A stretch of DNA of 47,628 nt from Lingula anatina. Its lineage: Eukaryota; Brachiopoda; Lingulata; Lingulida; Lingulidae. The notes below the pieces were generated by a model. That model saw nothing but the letters and a program-made list of their open reading frames with translations, did not search any database and was not told the DNA's origin. Shown here piece after piece: positions 9,294 through 22,167 of the stretch. Position 1 is the stretch's first letter. The number at the start of each line of letters is the position of its first letter. The translations under genes were made by a program, and so were the position numbers. The stretch covers positions 114,517 through 162,144 of the forward strand of contig NW_019775692.1 in assembly GCF_001039355.2 (NCBI RefSeq), read 5' to 3'.

Positions 9294-12200
9294 TTAGTCA
9301 TCATCAGTGCTGGAGTCGGAGCCACTACTACTGGACTCGTCCGAGGTATTCTCTGAGCTACTGTCACTGCTGCTACTGCTGCTCATCGCTGCTTTGGAAA
9401 CCTGCAATATGAAGATAAACCATGTAAATTAGCAATCTTAATCTAAGAGAATTTTTTACCGTTCTACTCTCACTATTATCTTTATTACTGTAACATTTAA
9501 TTTCAATACCATAATTTATTATCTTTTTTATTATTATTAATATTATCTTTATAATATTTTACATTTATCTTTATTAAGGTATGTAAAGAATTATACTAAA
9601 ACATCCCTTTATTAAAGTAACTGGCCAATGACAAAATCCCTTGAAATCATAAAGCTATTAAAATACTACTTTTTTCTTGCTACCAAAATGAGTTGGATTG
9701 TATAATGTAACCCTTACATAATATCCTTAAAAAGTGCATCCCCGAAAGACTAACTTGTTTCCAAACCCACCTGTTTTGTGTTGGCTGTTGGAGCTGATGG
9801 CCCATTGGTCTGCACTGCTGCTGCCGTCTCTTCCTCCTCGTCATCATCATCAGAGTCACTTTCACTTTCACTTTCAGAAGAAGATGACTCAGACTCAGAC
9901 CCAGATTCCTCTGGTGTAGATGGCGCTGCAGCAGCTGGTGCCTGCTAAAAATCACAACAGTTTTGGAGGCTATATATACAATTCATACAGGTATTGAAGA
10001 ATCGTGAAATTCATATTACACGTGTTAGTCATTACAAATAGGATCAGACGTAATCTGGCTTAGTTAACATCAAAGGTTGTCCTCTCATATTTCAGAACTG
10101 TTTATAACTATTATTAGCATCATAGTAATTATTTCATGCACTAACATTTATGTTTATTTAAAGTTAGTTATATTTCCCAATGTTGCCTTCTGACATTCCC
10201 ACACAGACTTAAGTTACTGAAATAAAACTGATGGGCGACAGTTGAACAGCTTTATTTTTCTCACAGTGAAGTTTTACAAAAATAGAAAGAAAATCTGTTT
10301 TAACTCTCACCTTTTTCTTCACTGGTGTCTTTCCTTTTTTAGCATTTAAGTAATCTTCATATTTTTGTCTATCTTCAGGAGATAATTTCTGAAACATGAC
10401 CCCGAAATAGAAATCAATTTTTTCCCATTACAGGCAAATATACAATTACTAAATTGCATTCCACCGGTGACCTCGTGGTACATTTCCTATTACGTTGTGA
10501 TGACTTCATGAGTATCTATATATACTTTATTAGCAGACTCATATCTCACCAGAAAAAAAAGCCATACTAAGATAAGTCCATGCCAAGAGACTGATAATCT
10601 TCAAACAAAGAAAGATAAAACCAGAGTCAGTTTGAATACAAAAAAATCTGAACTAACATTCTTGAATTTCTCCACTTCTTTCTCATATCTCTTGACAAGC
10701 TGATTACGCTTTTTCTTGTACTCTTCTTTCTTCGCCTCATCCAGCTGCCGCCATCTTTTACTGATTTCTTGCATGCGGTCTTTGCTCGGAATATGACTTA
10801 GTTCGTTGAGTAAGAGGTCTGTCGAGAAGAGCTGGTAGCCACTCCTGTATTAATAAATATATTATTAAAACTGGGTTAAGTAATTACCATGAACTGAAAA
10901 ATAAAAAAATAATTCATTTAAGTTATAACTTAAAGAATTTAACATTTATAAAAAAAATATTCAATGCGACACTTTACACAGTAAAAATTTTAAGTAATTA
11001 TCTTTCCAAGAAAGGAACAAGGAAGACTGCTAAAATTCAGTTTCTTCTTAGATGCCCTTTACTCTCTCTTAACCACTGGCACACTTACCCAGGCGGTCTC
11101 TTGGGTTCACCGGGGAAAGTTTTAGGAATGCTGGCGTCATTCTTTTTTCTATTAGAAATATGAAATAGAGAGATAAAAGTGACTGGTGCACATTTATTTA
11201 TGTTATACCTTGAATTTTTTCTATTTAATTTTTTTTTGTAATGTTCATTCACAAAGCAGCTGCAAATTTACTAAAAACACTATGTTTTTATCCCAAATAA
11301 ACAGATTAAAATTTCCAGTCTTTAAAAATTTACACTAAATTATTTTTCTTGTTTTACATCCATAAGAAGAGCCGTCTTCCAACTTTCCCTACTTACATGA
11401 AGTCCGTAACTTTAGTCTGAGCTTCGGCTTTGTGAGCAGCCTCCATTTGTTTGTACTTTTCCTGAAAATAAAGGCAAATTTCTTGAGCATATGGCTGCCA
11501 TACCAGTTAGACAATACTCAGTATGAAGTCAACACACTCTGACACAGCATGAGCTAATGCATGGTGCTTTCTGGACTTGGCATTGAAAATCCACAGTAGA
11601 TTATCTCATGGCTTTCATCAATGGGTGCTGTTAAAATACAACCCCCCCCCCCCCCCAGGGTCCCACCCATGATATTTTGATGAGAAGGAAATAAACTAAG
11701 GCATGAGACAATCCCCCACACCTTTCACACAAAGTTGTTTATATCATTTCTTTTAAAAAATGTAGTAATTGTGTATTGAAGGTAGTGTATGTGCAGTGGT
11801 GGATTTAGAGGGAGGGGGGGGGGGGGGGGGGGGAAGGGGGGTCAAACCCCCCCCCCCTTCTGTTTCTGAAAAAATATATCACACCAATTTTCTCCTCATC
11901 ACACCAATTTTCTCCTCTTAATATTATAATTTTGACTAGCTTAATCATAGTTCTAAACCGTTCCAAAGGGCACTGTTTGCTCACCAAAAAATTTTTCAGG
12001 GCCCTTGAGCAGGCCCCAAACCCCACACCAAGGGGGCAATGGTTGACTTTGCATTTGCGGCCTGTCATTCTGGACCCCCCCTTCAAATAATCCTGGATTG
12101 GCCCCTGATGTTTATAGTCCCTTGCCGCACCAAGTGGCATATGTCCCATGGAAACAATTGCTCTGTGCAGGAGACTTGAGGTTATGTACAGTTGCTGATG

Positions 12201-15200
12201 TAGATGAATAATCAAGAACTCACAACAATACTATCTATTCCTATCAGTAAATGTAACTACTTCTTTACCTTTTTGTGATCAGACAGCTCATTATACATCT
12301 TGATCATGTGCTGGTTCAATTCCTTCTCTGACATTTCTGGGTTCTTTTTCTTGTAGTGGTCTTTCTTTTCTTTCATAAATATAAACATGGCAGATATGGG
12401 CTTCTGGGGTCTGCTCTGAGGCATTGGGGAGTGAGCCTGAAAAAGAAATAATTAATATGTATAGCAAATAAATTCTTATGATACTTTTTTTCTTTTTTAT
12501 CTCCTTCAAATCATTAAGGACCCCTCCTCCCCAAATCCATAATTAACGTGTTACATGTCACATGTAAAGTCACCTGGTGTTAATCAGTTACAGAGTGCTT
12601 GATTTAATCTCAAATGAGATATATGTATGTCAAATTTTTTCTTATACTAAAATATAATCTTTACTATCAGGCAATGTGTACTGTTTAATAACATACTTGA
12701 CTGGTGGACTTTTTCTTTTTCTTTCCCCCCTGTCTCTCTTCTTCCTCTAGTTTCAGCCTTTCTTCCTCTGGCAGCCCTTCCTTGTATGCTTCATACTTCA
12801 ACCTGTACTCTTGCATTCCCTGTAACACAGCAGCAGTACAGTTTATAAGCCAAAGGGTTCAGAATATATTTTTATTATTGTTATTTGAGCAAACTTTTAT
12901 TCCCCAAAGCCTATAACAAATGAAAGTCATTTTGTATCTAAAGTTCATTTTGCAAATTGATGTAACTTCACATAGTAAGTGTACCTACACCCCACTCCTA
13001 TCTCCCACAAAGTAAGTTGCACCAATGGCAGTCTTAAAATTTGTTCCTTAAATGAAAACTTTCAATAAACAACAATTCAAAACTTCACCTCCTGTGCCTT
13101 CTTGCCATAGCCCTGGCGTTCTGCTTCCGAGAGATTTTTCCACATTCTTGCCACTTCGGCCATCTTGAGAATGTTGGGAATGTCCGAGTCACTCAGCATG
13201 TTCAATGTCTCAGCAGTGTACAGGGAGTAGCCATTACTATGATAAAATACAGTTTACAAAATGAATACAAGACCATAGTAAAATACAGTATACAAGAATG
13301 ACTACCACTACTACTACATTATGAAAAACAGAATACAAGAATGACTACTATTCCATTATATAATTCAGAATGCAAGAATGACAACTCCATTAAAATACTG
13401 AATGCAAGAATGACTGCAACTCCATCATAAAATACAGAATGCAAGAATAATTACAACGCCATCATAAAATGCAAATAACAACAATGACTATAAGTCCATA
13501 ATAAGATACACTATACAAGAATGACTATAACTAATGCTTACCAAAAATACTCAGAAGAATGGCAAGCAGAGAGTAGCATAACAATACAATCATTTTCTTA
13601 AAAACACTTACGGAGGTGGCTTTTCTGGTTTCCCATCCTGTCTGTCCTTCACCCTTTGTTCATCTTTTGTGATGAAGAACTTGATTTCCTTAGGCTGGAA
13701 CTCTGGGTGTCGATTACAATACTCTGCATTCTCCTCCTAAAACAACAGAGTGCAACAGTGAATTTTTCAGTGAATGAAATGAATGCTGCATGAAGTTTGT
13801 GTGACACTTAGTTGTAACAATACAAAATATGCAATTTCTAACAATTCACATCCACAGAAGTGGGCCTTAGGTTGAAAAGGCGATGCCTTCAAATCATGTA
13901 CAGATAGACACTGCAAGTTAAAAAACAGAAATCCTTTTAAATTGTGTTTACAGCCTAAATGCTTCCTCAGACTGGCTGATTATCTAATTTTTTTAGTGGA
14001 CACACTCTAATTATGTTTTTTTTCATGGAGATTACTACTACATGACATTCCTAAGATAAAAAATGAGAAATAGCTTGAAATGGTCAAAAATAAACTCACA
14101 TCAAACCTGGCTTTGTCTTCTAAAGCCTTCATAATCCACACCATCTTTTTGCTGTCCTTCATTTCTTTGTACTTCTTCCTGTATAATTCTGCTACTTCCT
14201 TCTTGTCATCCTGAAATATGATGATTGTGTTAGTTGAGATACATGCCACATTTGTGTTGTGCTGCCACAGCAGTAAAAATGTGAACCACTGTGTTAGTTG
14301 AGACACAACAGACCACATTGGCACATGTCACAACCAAGTTGTACAGCTGAAACACAATGTGTTAGGTGTGACATTGCTGCAGTTGTGATATGATATGATA
14401 TGTAAATTAGGCTAGGCAAATTTTAGTAAATCTAAGTAAGTAAATTCTTGAGAGAAATTAGTGATTGGTTTTCTTTCATCAAATCGAGTCAATTTCATAT
14501 AAGCAATAGGGCTTTAGTCACACATGGTACGATAGACTAAGCAATGTAAAGCTCTGTAATTCATCTCTATTTGAAGTAAAGGCCTGTGAATTTAGAAACT
14601 GGGAGAAGAAGGGCAGGGACAGCACTGACTGTACTCCAATCAACACTCACATCTGGATGTTTAGCCATATGTTTATCCATCTTGTGATGTACGAACTGAA
14701 ACATGGCGTTTTGAGGTGGGCGGGGTTTCCTGTCTTTCGGGATCTTTTGAGCTGCTGGGGTTTTCGGTTTTTCCTCTTCCTCTTGAACATACAGCTCTGG
14801 GTGGTCCCGTCTGGAAAAATAGAAAGAAAAATTACTTAAAATATCTGCTTTTATAAAATTCATGCTGCATTCTATGCTGCAGCAGAATGTGCTGAAGTTT
14901 AAAAGAGCATCCTCTTGTCACGACATTTTTGACAAATTTGCCTTTATGTTCAGGAGAAGAGCAAACAAATGGAGACAGCTTAAAAAGCCATTATTTTTTA
15001 TTTATTTACATAAATCTATTTTCATTTTTGTTTTCTGTTTGTTGTTCCTCTTTCCATAATCATTATCTGCCCAGTGAATGGAAGATATCCAGTACCTGCA
15101 CCTGTATCTAACTTACTTGAATTTTTCTAGCGCCTCTTTATATTCCTCTTGCTCCTTTAACCAAATCTTGTGATATTGCTCCTGTAAAAAACAAACAAAC

Positions 15201-18200
15201 AAAAAATAAAAATTTTAACTATTACAATCATTAATGAATAAGAAACATGACGAAAAACATTCAAAAACAGCAGCTAAGAAAACTTAAACTATGAACTTGA
15301 TAGAGAAATAAAACACATGATGAAATTTTTAAAAGACAGCCATACTTTCAATCAGCAGCCATGAAAAATTTTCCAGATCGAAGGACTTTTTCACCAGGCT
15401 GACTCTAAACTGAATATAAAACAACATCGTAACACACCTTCTTCTTGGGGTTGAGCTCCTTGTACTTTTCCTCAATTGAAAAATTTGTCAGCCATGAAAA
15501 ACTTCCCAAATGAAATGACTTTTTCAATATAAATTCAAATATAATACAAAATTGCAACTCACTTTCTTCTTAGGGTTGAGCTCCTTGTACTTTTCCCCAA
15601 TCAGTTTAGCCACTTCAGTGATGGACATCCCTGGGTTTTGCTTGGTGTATTTATTTCTTTTTGCCATCATAAACCTGAAGAAGGGACCCAGGGGTTTCTT
15701 GGGCATGTCTGGGTGTCTCTTCTGTAATGTAAACCTTGACTGTTTTATATCAACTCCAGCAGCTTATTTAATTAAAAACATTTTGGTTACATGTCTGAAA
15801 ATCTACAACTGATGCAGGGACTGATGAGACTGACATTTAGTGAAAAAGTCTGAAAATAATAATATTAAAGTCTGACATATATGGCATGGGGTCCAGACAA
15901 ACCCTCTGTGTCAATCTTAAAAATGATATTTTTGGCTCCAGAAAAGTCAGAAACCCACCAATAGTCAGAAAAAACTGAATACTGATAATGACTATAGTCC
16001 AGTGGCTTAAGGCAAAAAAATGGACTACTAGAAGTATATGACGAAGAAATCATAGGCAAAAGACGAGTGCTGAAATACTACTACCACGGAGAAATCCATA
16101 ATCTTAGCAAATAAATGCACAAATGAATAAAAAAACATAAAATGTTTGGTTGAAAAACTGCACAAGATAAAAAAAAATTGGTTTTAAAATTTTAAGCGAA
16201 GAAAAAGAAGAGCAATGTCTGTATCAGCATTACCTTTATGGTGTTGTTATTAGTCCAAGGGTGTTTTACCCATTCCTTGGCATCTCCAACTAAATCTGTG
16301 AGAGTGCGGAATTTTCTTATCTAAAAAATATTTTTAAAAACACAAGAGTGACAAGGGCTACAAGATCAACTGGAAATTTTTGGAGCAGGTGATGACTACT
16401 TTTTCATTTTTTTTTTTTAATTATTGTTTTCGGTGACTCAATTATCATAAATTGATTGATATATTATTCTTTTTGATAATGTACTTATTGACTTTAAAGT
16501 TATCTAAATTACATCCGCATAATATTGACACTCACAAAGAAAAAAAAAATGCTTTAGAGAGAAAAAATTTTTTAACCATTTTACATTTTAAAAAATATCT
16601 CATGAAACCAATATAAACCAATCTTATAAAGACCTATCACTTTGAATCCTTTTCCTTATAATTATTTCTTTCTTTTTACCTTGGTCATAATCTCCGTCCA
16701 TTTGGCCTTGCACTGGTCAGCAGTTTTGCCTTCAATGACCATGTCGTCCCAGCTGACCTTGGCCAACTGGGTGCTATACTTGGAGTTATCTTTCTTGGGC
16801 AGCGTGCGTTCAATATTAGATATCAGCATGTTCATTTGCTCTTCTGTCCACTGTGGCTCTGTAAGTTAGTGAAATGTAGTTAATTTAATGATAATTAATT
16901 TATTCATTAATCATTTTATTCATTTATCCGTCTATCTATTAATTCATTCATATACCTAATTACGAGCCAAATCATTGATTTAATGTTTATTCATTTATTA
17001 AGACTGAATTCTAGGAACTTAAACAGATAACTAATCAATAGACAAATCAATTAATTAATCAATTTGGATATCCCAACTAAAATCTTACACATTCTAAGTT
17101 AGCCCTTTTTGACTTAACCTGAAAAATGTATCAGATATGACCGACCTACTTGAAGGCTTGCCACATAGTCCCCTAACAGCTTCCCTGCAGGGATTATGCG
17201 AAAAACTTTCAAGTGGGTCGTCCATAATTTATCCACAGATCTGTAAGTTTGTGGATCAACTCTGGTTGTGAATGCAGCATCCATAACTCCCATCCATACC
17301 TTTTCATATTTGGCTTTGTAAAAACAAGCAAAACAACAAAAAATACATTTTTTTTGGGGGGGGGGGGTGTTAACAAATTAACTCACATACCTGTTGACTC
17401 TCCTTGCCCCCCGATGACTGGCTTTGTCTCTAAATCTGGCTCCGTGCTGTCAGTGCTCAGCTCTCCCCGAATTGGAGAAGCCAACTTTGTCTTTTTAGAC
17501 TTCCTGGACACCTCAGGAGAACTGAGAGGGGACTCCAGACCAGAAGAGTCCAGGTCTTTCTGCTTTTTATGCTTTTTTGTTGCATCTGAAGACCCCAGAG
17601 ACGAATCGCTTTGAGCTGAAACTAAAGTTAAGCAGAGCTGTTATCCAGTTCTTAATCCTTTTCAAAGGTACAACATGGCCTGGCTACGGGCTTATTCCCA
17701 ACAAAACTATTCATTCAACACAGATCAATCCAACTCCCTGGGGGTGCTAGCTGAATGCAATCAGTTTAACAGATAAACAAACCTCCTCTTCTTTCCAAGT
17801 TACTTGTATAATCACTAGCTTTTCTGTATTCTACTCAACATCAGGAGAAGGCATGAGCCTCCACAGAGTTTGATCGATATAAGGGAACAACAGTTTTATC
17901 GGGAATGAGACCCAAGAGCTATGAAAAAAGAATATAGTTGACTATCTTTTTTCATCTGTGATATTCTGAATCTATATGAACTAATGTAACCATCTGTTTC
18001 ATAACACAATTCAAAGCAATTACATGCAGGTACAGCTGAGTCTGTCATTAGAAAACTTTGATATTCATCTCCATTTAAACATCTTGCCTATCTTTCCTGT
18101 TATCAATACCAGATTGCAATAACATGACACTATTATCTCTTTGAGACAACTCCACTTAAAATCATTCAAGCTGAAAAATAATTTTTCTCTCATCCATTTT

Positions 18201-19181
18201 AAACCAAGTTAACACAAGGAATGACAGATTGATTGTTTTCACTTTTCTAAGTCAGTTTAGAATTTCTCTTGATTCATCTATGCTGAAGGCAGTACTTGTT
18301 AGTGTATGTAGTTTTATGACAATGAAAACTAATTCAAAAATAGCATAAGTTTTCTATTTTTTTTTTCTTATAATTTCAAGCTTATTACCCAGCCTACATC
18401 TAAAAATACAAATACTGCTTTCGTAATAAATTGTCTTTTCCTTTATCCATTCTCAATATTATCTATTTTATCAGTTTTGTGCATGTTATTCAATGGCTCA
18501 TACATTTTTGGGAAATAGTTACAAGGTTATAATTAAATCCTGTTAATATACCTTTAAATTAAATATAGGTAGATCTATCTTATAAACTAATCAGCTGCAG
18601 GAGTGTATTATCAATTGCCAACCAACAACGACTTGTTAGGCATTACACAGTAAACAATTTAATTTTATCAACTCATGCCCATTCACGCCGTTCACCATTA
18701 ACAATATAGTATCTCAACAATACTCGACAGTGGAGTAAATTACCCACTACAACTCGTCAGCGATATGTTCATTCAAAGCGAAATTAAAAATCACTAATAG
18801 AACGTAGTAACAACAAGCTGAAAGCAGTTTTATAAACACCACGGCGGTAAACACAGTCGGGCACCGACCTAACGACGGTAACCCGACCGTAAAGACACTG
18901 GAAGCCCCCCGACTCAGGTGGCCTCGATCGAACCCCTAAATGCGATCAGTCTCCCAGAAAATTCTCGAAAATAACTAAATAAACCACCAACCATCCCGTA
19001 TTTAGCATTAAAAGTACTCGATCTACAATAAATACGCACCAAGAGTAACCCCGCTGTCCACCGATGGGCTGAACAAGGGCCCCGTTTGCGTGACCTGCTT
19101 TTTCGCCGGCTTGCTCCTCTTACGCTTCGCACTGCCTGGCGTCAAGGCATCGTGGCTCGCTGCGAGAAAAGACGTGGCCAT
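9294..19181 (-). CDS. UBTF: Nucleolar transcription factor 1 (UBF), 18 coding exons, 787 aa
   Basis: UBF binds and bends rDNA and helps recruit RNA polymerase I in the nucleolus. Coding exons in transcript order: 19040-19181, 17391-17615, 16680-16858, 16234-16320, 15563-15721, 15117-15181, 14651-14810, 14100-14210, 13612-13736, 13089-13236, 12697-12819, 12269-12436, 11397-11461, 11089-11148, 10658-10844, 10311-10388, 9771-9944, 9294-9401. All introns are GT-AG and the phases close over 2364 nt. The start is the ATG at 19181, the first in exon 1. A basic leader and Ser/Lys-rich linker are followed by the N-terminal dimerisation region (about residues 123-211, starting EPQWTEEQMN). HMG boxes lie near 212-286, 313-390, 413-490, 516-580 and 595-668, then a linker KLSPEDRQKYEDYL and an acidic Ser/Glu/Asp tail ending SSTDDD. 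Length is near the vertebrate protein (764 aa), but the box equivalent to vertebrate box 5 is missing. The identification is firm from residue-level resemblance recalled from the family; exon edges are predicted by eye. Confidence 0.93.
11794..12107. mobile_element. Non-autonomous hAT-like element in UBTF intron
   Basis: The left end is CAGTGGTGGATTTAGAGGG running into a long G run. The right end, read on the minus strand, is CAGGGGCCAATCCAGGAT followed by a G-rich stretch. The two ends form imperfect terminal inverted repeats about 314 bp apart. The interior has a short direct repeat (ACACCAATTTTCTCCTC twice near 11880-11915) and no transposase. It sits in the large intron between the exon of HMG box 4 and the next exon. 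I see no clean 8-bp target duplication. Confidence 0.6.
13237..13550. repeat. ~45-bp minisatellite abutting a UBTF splice acceptor
   Basis: Units of roughly 40-50 bp contain CCAT, then AAAATACAG, then AATGCAAGAATGACTAC with variation. At least six units run from the acceptor of the exon at 13089-13236 into the intron. The first unit overlaps the exon edge and acceptor (CCATTACTATGATAAAATAC), so the array appears to be seeded from the splice site itself. Confidence 0.75.
14220..14380. repeat. Degenerate short repeat with TGTGTTAGTTGAGACA motif
   Basis: GTGTTAGTTGAGA occurs twice (about 14227 and 14291), with GTGTTAGGTGTGACA near 14359 and related words between. The same motif recurs near 22420, 23350-23420, 45020-45080, 45598, 45846 and 46234. 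Confidence 0.55.
15356..15608 (-). repeat. 133-bp tandem duplication copying the 3' end of UBTF exon 5
   Basis: Segments 15356-15475 and 15489-15608 align at an offset of 133. Both start with CAGCCATGAAAAA and contain GACTTTTTCA, and both contain the last 33 nt of exon 5 with a splice donor. The true exon copy ends in GTGAGT and the intronic copy in GTGTGT. The intronic copy has one synonymous change in the Pro codon and another in the last Lys codon. Confidence 0.85.
15438..15470 (-). other. Candidate 33-nt cassette exon in UBTF (duplicated exon 5 end)
   Basis: On the minus strand this reads EKYKELNPKKK, identical to the last 11 residues of exon 5. It is bounded by an AG (TTTTTCAATTGAG) and a GT (AAGAAG|GTGTGT). 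Both flanking junctions are phase 0 and 33 is divisible by three, so inclusion would insert a second copy of these residues into HMG box 1 without a frameshift. Use of the acceptor is unproven; it could equally be a dead exon fragment. Confidence 0.45.
17121..17275. mobile_element. Foldback element fragment in UBTF intron 2
   Basis: GACCTACTTGAAGGCTTGCC and TTTCAAGTGGGTCGTCCATA form inverted partners around a core with ATAGTCCCCTAACAG, as in the element at 7111. The right part GGATCAACTCTGGTTGTGAA resembles the 7111 family end, but the left terminus is not recognisable, so it is truncated or diverged. Confidence 0.55.
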
Positions 19182-19600
19182 GACGGGGTCTCTCCTTCGC
19201 ACGCTTAAAAACCCCTCCTTCGATCAATAAGCGCACCGTTTCGTACGCCAAGTGTGCCCCTGAGTCCTAAGCTTCGATTTGATCGACTGATAATCAGCTG
19301 ATTGATAATTATTAAGTTGAAATTTGCCGTGTTTCGCGCCGATGAATGAAAACATTGATCATCCGGGCCTTCGCCTCGATTTGGGAGCAAACCTATTTAT
19401 ACCTCCAAACATTAGAGATGTAATAACAGGGGGAAAGTCGCATTTCCTGTTTAAAGTTTTTTTCTCCAGATAAACTTGGTACAATCATAATAACTTCCAG
19501 ACAACCGTAGAGTATTCACCTGGTGATCCAGAGATAACTGGAAACTTACTTCTTTAATCAGTTCGTTATCTCTGCAGTTTCCAGTTATGTCTTGAATGTG
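19182..19600 (-). promoter_or_regulatory. UBTF 5' UTR and promoter side
   Basis: The region immediately upstream of the UBTF start is richer in CpG (19060-19400) than the surroundings, as expected near a transcription start. No TATA box is obvious. Around 19520-19590 the words ATAACTGGAAACT and AGTTTCCAGTTAT form a 13-bp inverted repeat separated by about 40 bp, which could be a paired regulatory site or chance. The transcription start cannot be placed. Confidence 0.4.
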
Positions 19601-21100
19601 TGAGGAGCCCTCAAGTCGTTTTCAATGTAGCAATTTGCTTTTCGTCTTCCTTTTGCAGTTTCCAGGATAGTTTTATCAAGGATAGATGTACAAACAGACA
19701 ACTGAAGCTCGGATTTTGATATTAACTGTGAAATTTGAATTGAACTGATAACATGGGATATATAGTTGTAGTTAAACACGTCGTGTACTGTATGTATTCA
19801 TTGTATTCTAACAAAATGATTTTATAACTTTACCCAAACATTCTGGCAAAAAATGTTTCTTTGGTAATTCTGAAAGAAGTTGATTCAAATTATTGACAGG
19901 CTGTTTGGTTTCGTGTTTAAAGTGATTCTGTGACTGAATAAAACTGATGAATCTAATGGTAAAGTAAGATATTAGAAAAAAGAAAAATGTTTTTAAAAAT
20001 TTAAGTAATTTTCATAAGTTTTATTTGAGGATAGGTATAGACACATAAATTGATACAACTGAAATCCACATTTTGATAACATTTTAATACCTTTAGTACA
20101 TTTAACAGTACTTCATTGTGCGCTTTGATGAATATCATAAATTTAATTGATATGGCCATATTAATTACACTTCAATTATCACAAAAATTGACAGTATTAT
20201 ACCATTTTGAACCATAAAAACATCAAGGTTAAAAAAAAACACAAAAAAGCCTAAAAACATATTAAGCACAAGGTTAACTGCAGGTTGTGTATTCAAAATG
20301 TCCTTAAGAAAATGTATGGCCTTCCAATTAGTATAAGATTTCAAAGTCGAGTAAACAAGATACAATAAATGCCTTTTTGTTAAAAGAAGGAAAAAGACAA
20401 GCAAGTAATTGGATATAACATTGACAAATTATACATGTGCAAAATAAAACGAAGCAATCATGATGTTCCAAATGACATCATGCTTTTCCGGGGGCATCTC
20501 AATAGTCTGAAGGTTCACTGGTCCAAAAAAATGTACATCCCTGCCTCTGATGAACTTCACTTTTATTGCCAATACACTTTACATTTATTTATGCATTAAT
20601 TTAAAACTATAGAACCTTCAGGCCATTGCTACATCTCCCATTTCTGACTGAATATGGATATCAAAGAAGCGCTAATAATCCAACCTTATAAACAAATGAC
20701 ATTATAAATCTCATCTCCTCAAGGTCTTGATTACAGTAACAATATAGCACATCAATAATCTTGTGTTGGGAACAGAAAATGAAAAAAAAAATTCTGCAAA
20801 TTTTTCTGTTTCTCAACATCCACCTCATCCAGCATTTAAACATTCATACATTATCCACCAAATCTAAAAAAAAACTCCCCCCCCCCAAACTTTAAATCCA
20901 CAAATTTTCCTGACTTTTAAGAATTGATACATTTATGATCAATTTAGCAACTACTCAAACTTTCACGACTCACGAGGAAAAAAAATCTTAAAAGCTTCCA
21001 TCCTGAACTCTCCCAAAGTACAATCATGTGACACAGGACATCTAAGCAATTGTTTTACATAGCAAACTAACTAGAAAAGCATCAGTGGGCACAGCCCCAT

Positions 21101-21122
21101 CCCCCCCCCCCCCCCCCCCCCC
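21101..21122. repeat. Poly(C) run
   Basis: Long uninterrupted C run in intergenic DNA, similar to those at 8222, 11641 and 21609. Confidence 0.9.
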
Positions 21123-21609
21123 AATGTAGATCAATTCATATGTTAAATTATTATATTAATTCATCAATCAATGGATTACCACCAAAATCTAATAAATTCT
21201 AAGATAATCCAGTCTTTGACCTATTCTGAAGATTTTTTTAATCAAAATCTGTCCATAGCATGGTTTGGTTGTTATCTAATGAACCAACACAGACAGAAAC
21301 AAACTTGGTGGAATTAATAGCATGTTTCATGTTGAAAGTAAAATATACAAGGACAAATTAAAGAACAAACTAATATTTTTACTTTAAATACCAGAAAAAT
21401 AGTTATATGATGATCAGGAATTTTGCAAGATCATGTAAGTATTCCAATCTGTTTGTGACCTGTGACCTGGCAAAGGGAAATAAGAAAAACAAACTTTAGA
21501 GGAATATGGACAATATGAAGTGCCAATATGTTAAACCCAGTTACTGGAAACAGTACAGGCATACTAATACTGGTGGTTAGTTTCCAGGAATCTCTGAAAT
21601 CCAGGGTAA

Positions 21610-21640
<31 letters not shown>

Positions 21641-22167
21641 CTACTGACACTTCTACCACTACTGGCCATAGTTCATTAGGCAACAAAACAACATTCAAAA
21701 AATAGCCCAGAATGCCCTTAAGATGTATTCTGCTATCTAGTAGCAGCATATGCCCTTAGTATATATTTCACCGGTATCTGTCCTTCGAGATACATACAAT
21801 TTTGATTACAGCATTTTTATAGCCTTTATACATACAAAGTTATCTGTCTAGGGCACCAGTGCCAGTTTTGAAATTTGGACTCTAGTTCCAACACTATTTT
21901 CTGAACAGCTCTGAATCTATATAATTGTTTTTCAGTCCTATATGTTTATGCATATTCTTTGGAATTAGGACTGCGCTTTCCTTTTGTTTTTTAAGTTGTG
22001 GATGCTTTTGATTACAACATTATTTACAGCATAGCCAGTGGACATAGAATAAAATATTTTACCCTAATTTGCGTTCAGGATTCTCATCACCGTATCACAA
22101 ATCAAACTGATGGATGTCATTTGCTCCTATGTATGTATTTTTGATTATTATCATTATTTTTTTTTTT

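Noticed and set aside
11515-11625. Possible C/D box snoRNA in a UBTF intron (minus strand TTGATGAAAG ... ACTGAG)
   Set aside because: The C box lacks the purine start, no terminal stem pairs the flanks, and no guide match to rRNA could be checked. Evidence is too weak.
11805-12215. 136-codon minus-strand open frame
   Set aside because: It lies across a non-autonomous hAT-like element with a G run in a UBTF intron; the Gly/Pro end is homopolymer translation.
18914-19132. Arg-rich 72-codon open frame on the minus strand
   Set aside because: It is an alternate frame of UBTF exon 1; the true frame begins MATSFLAASHDAL at 19181.
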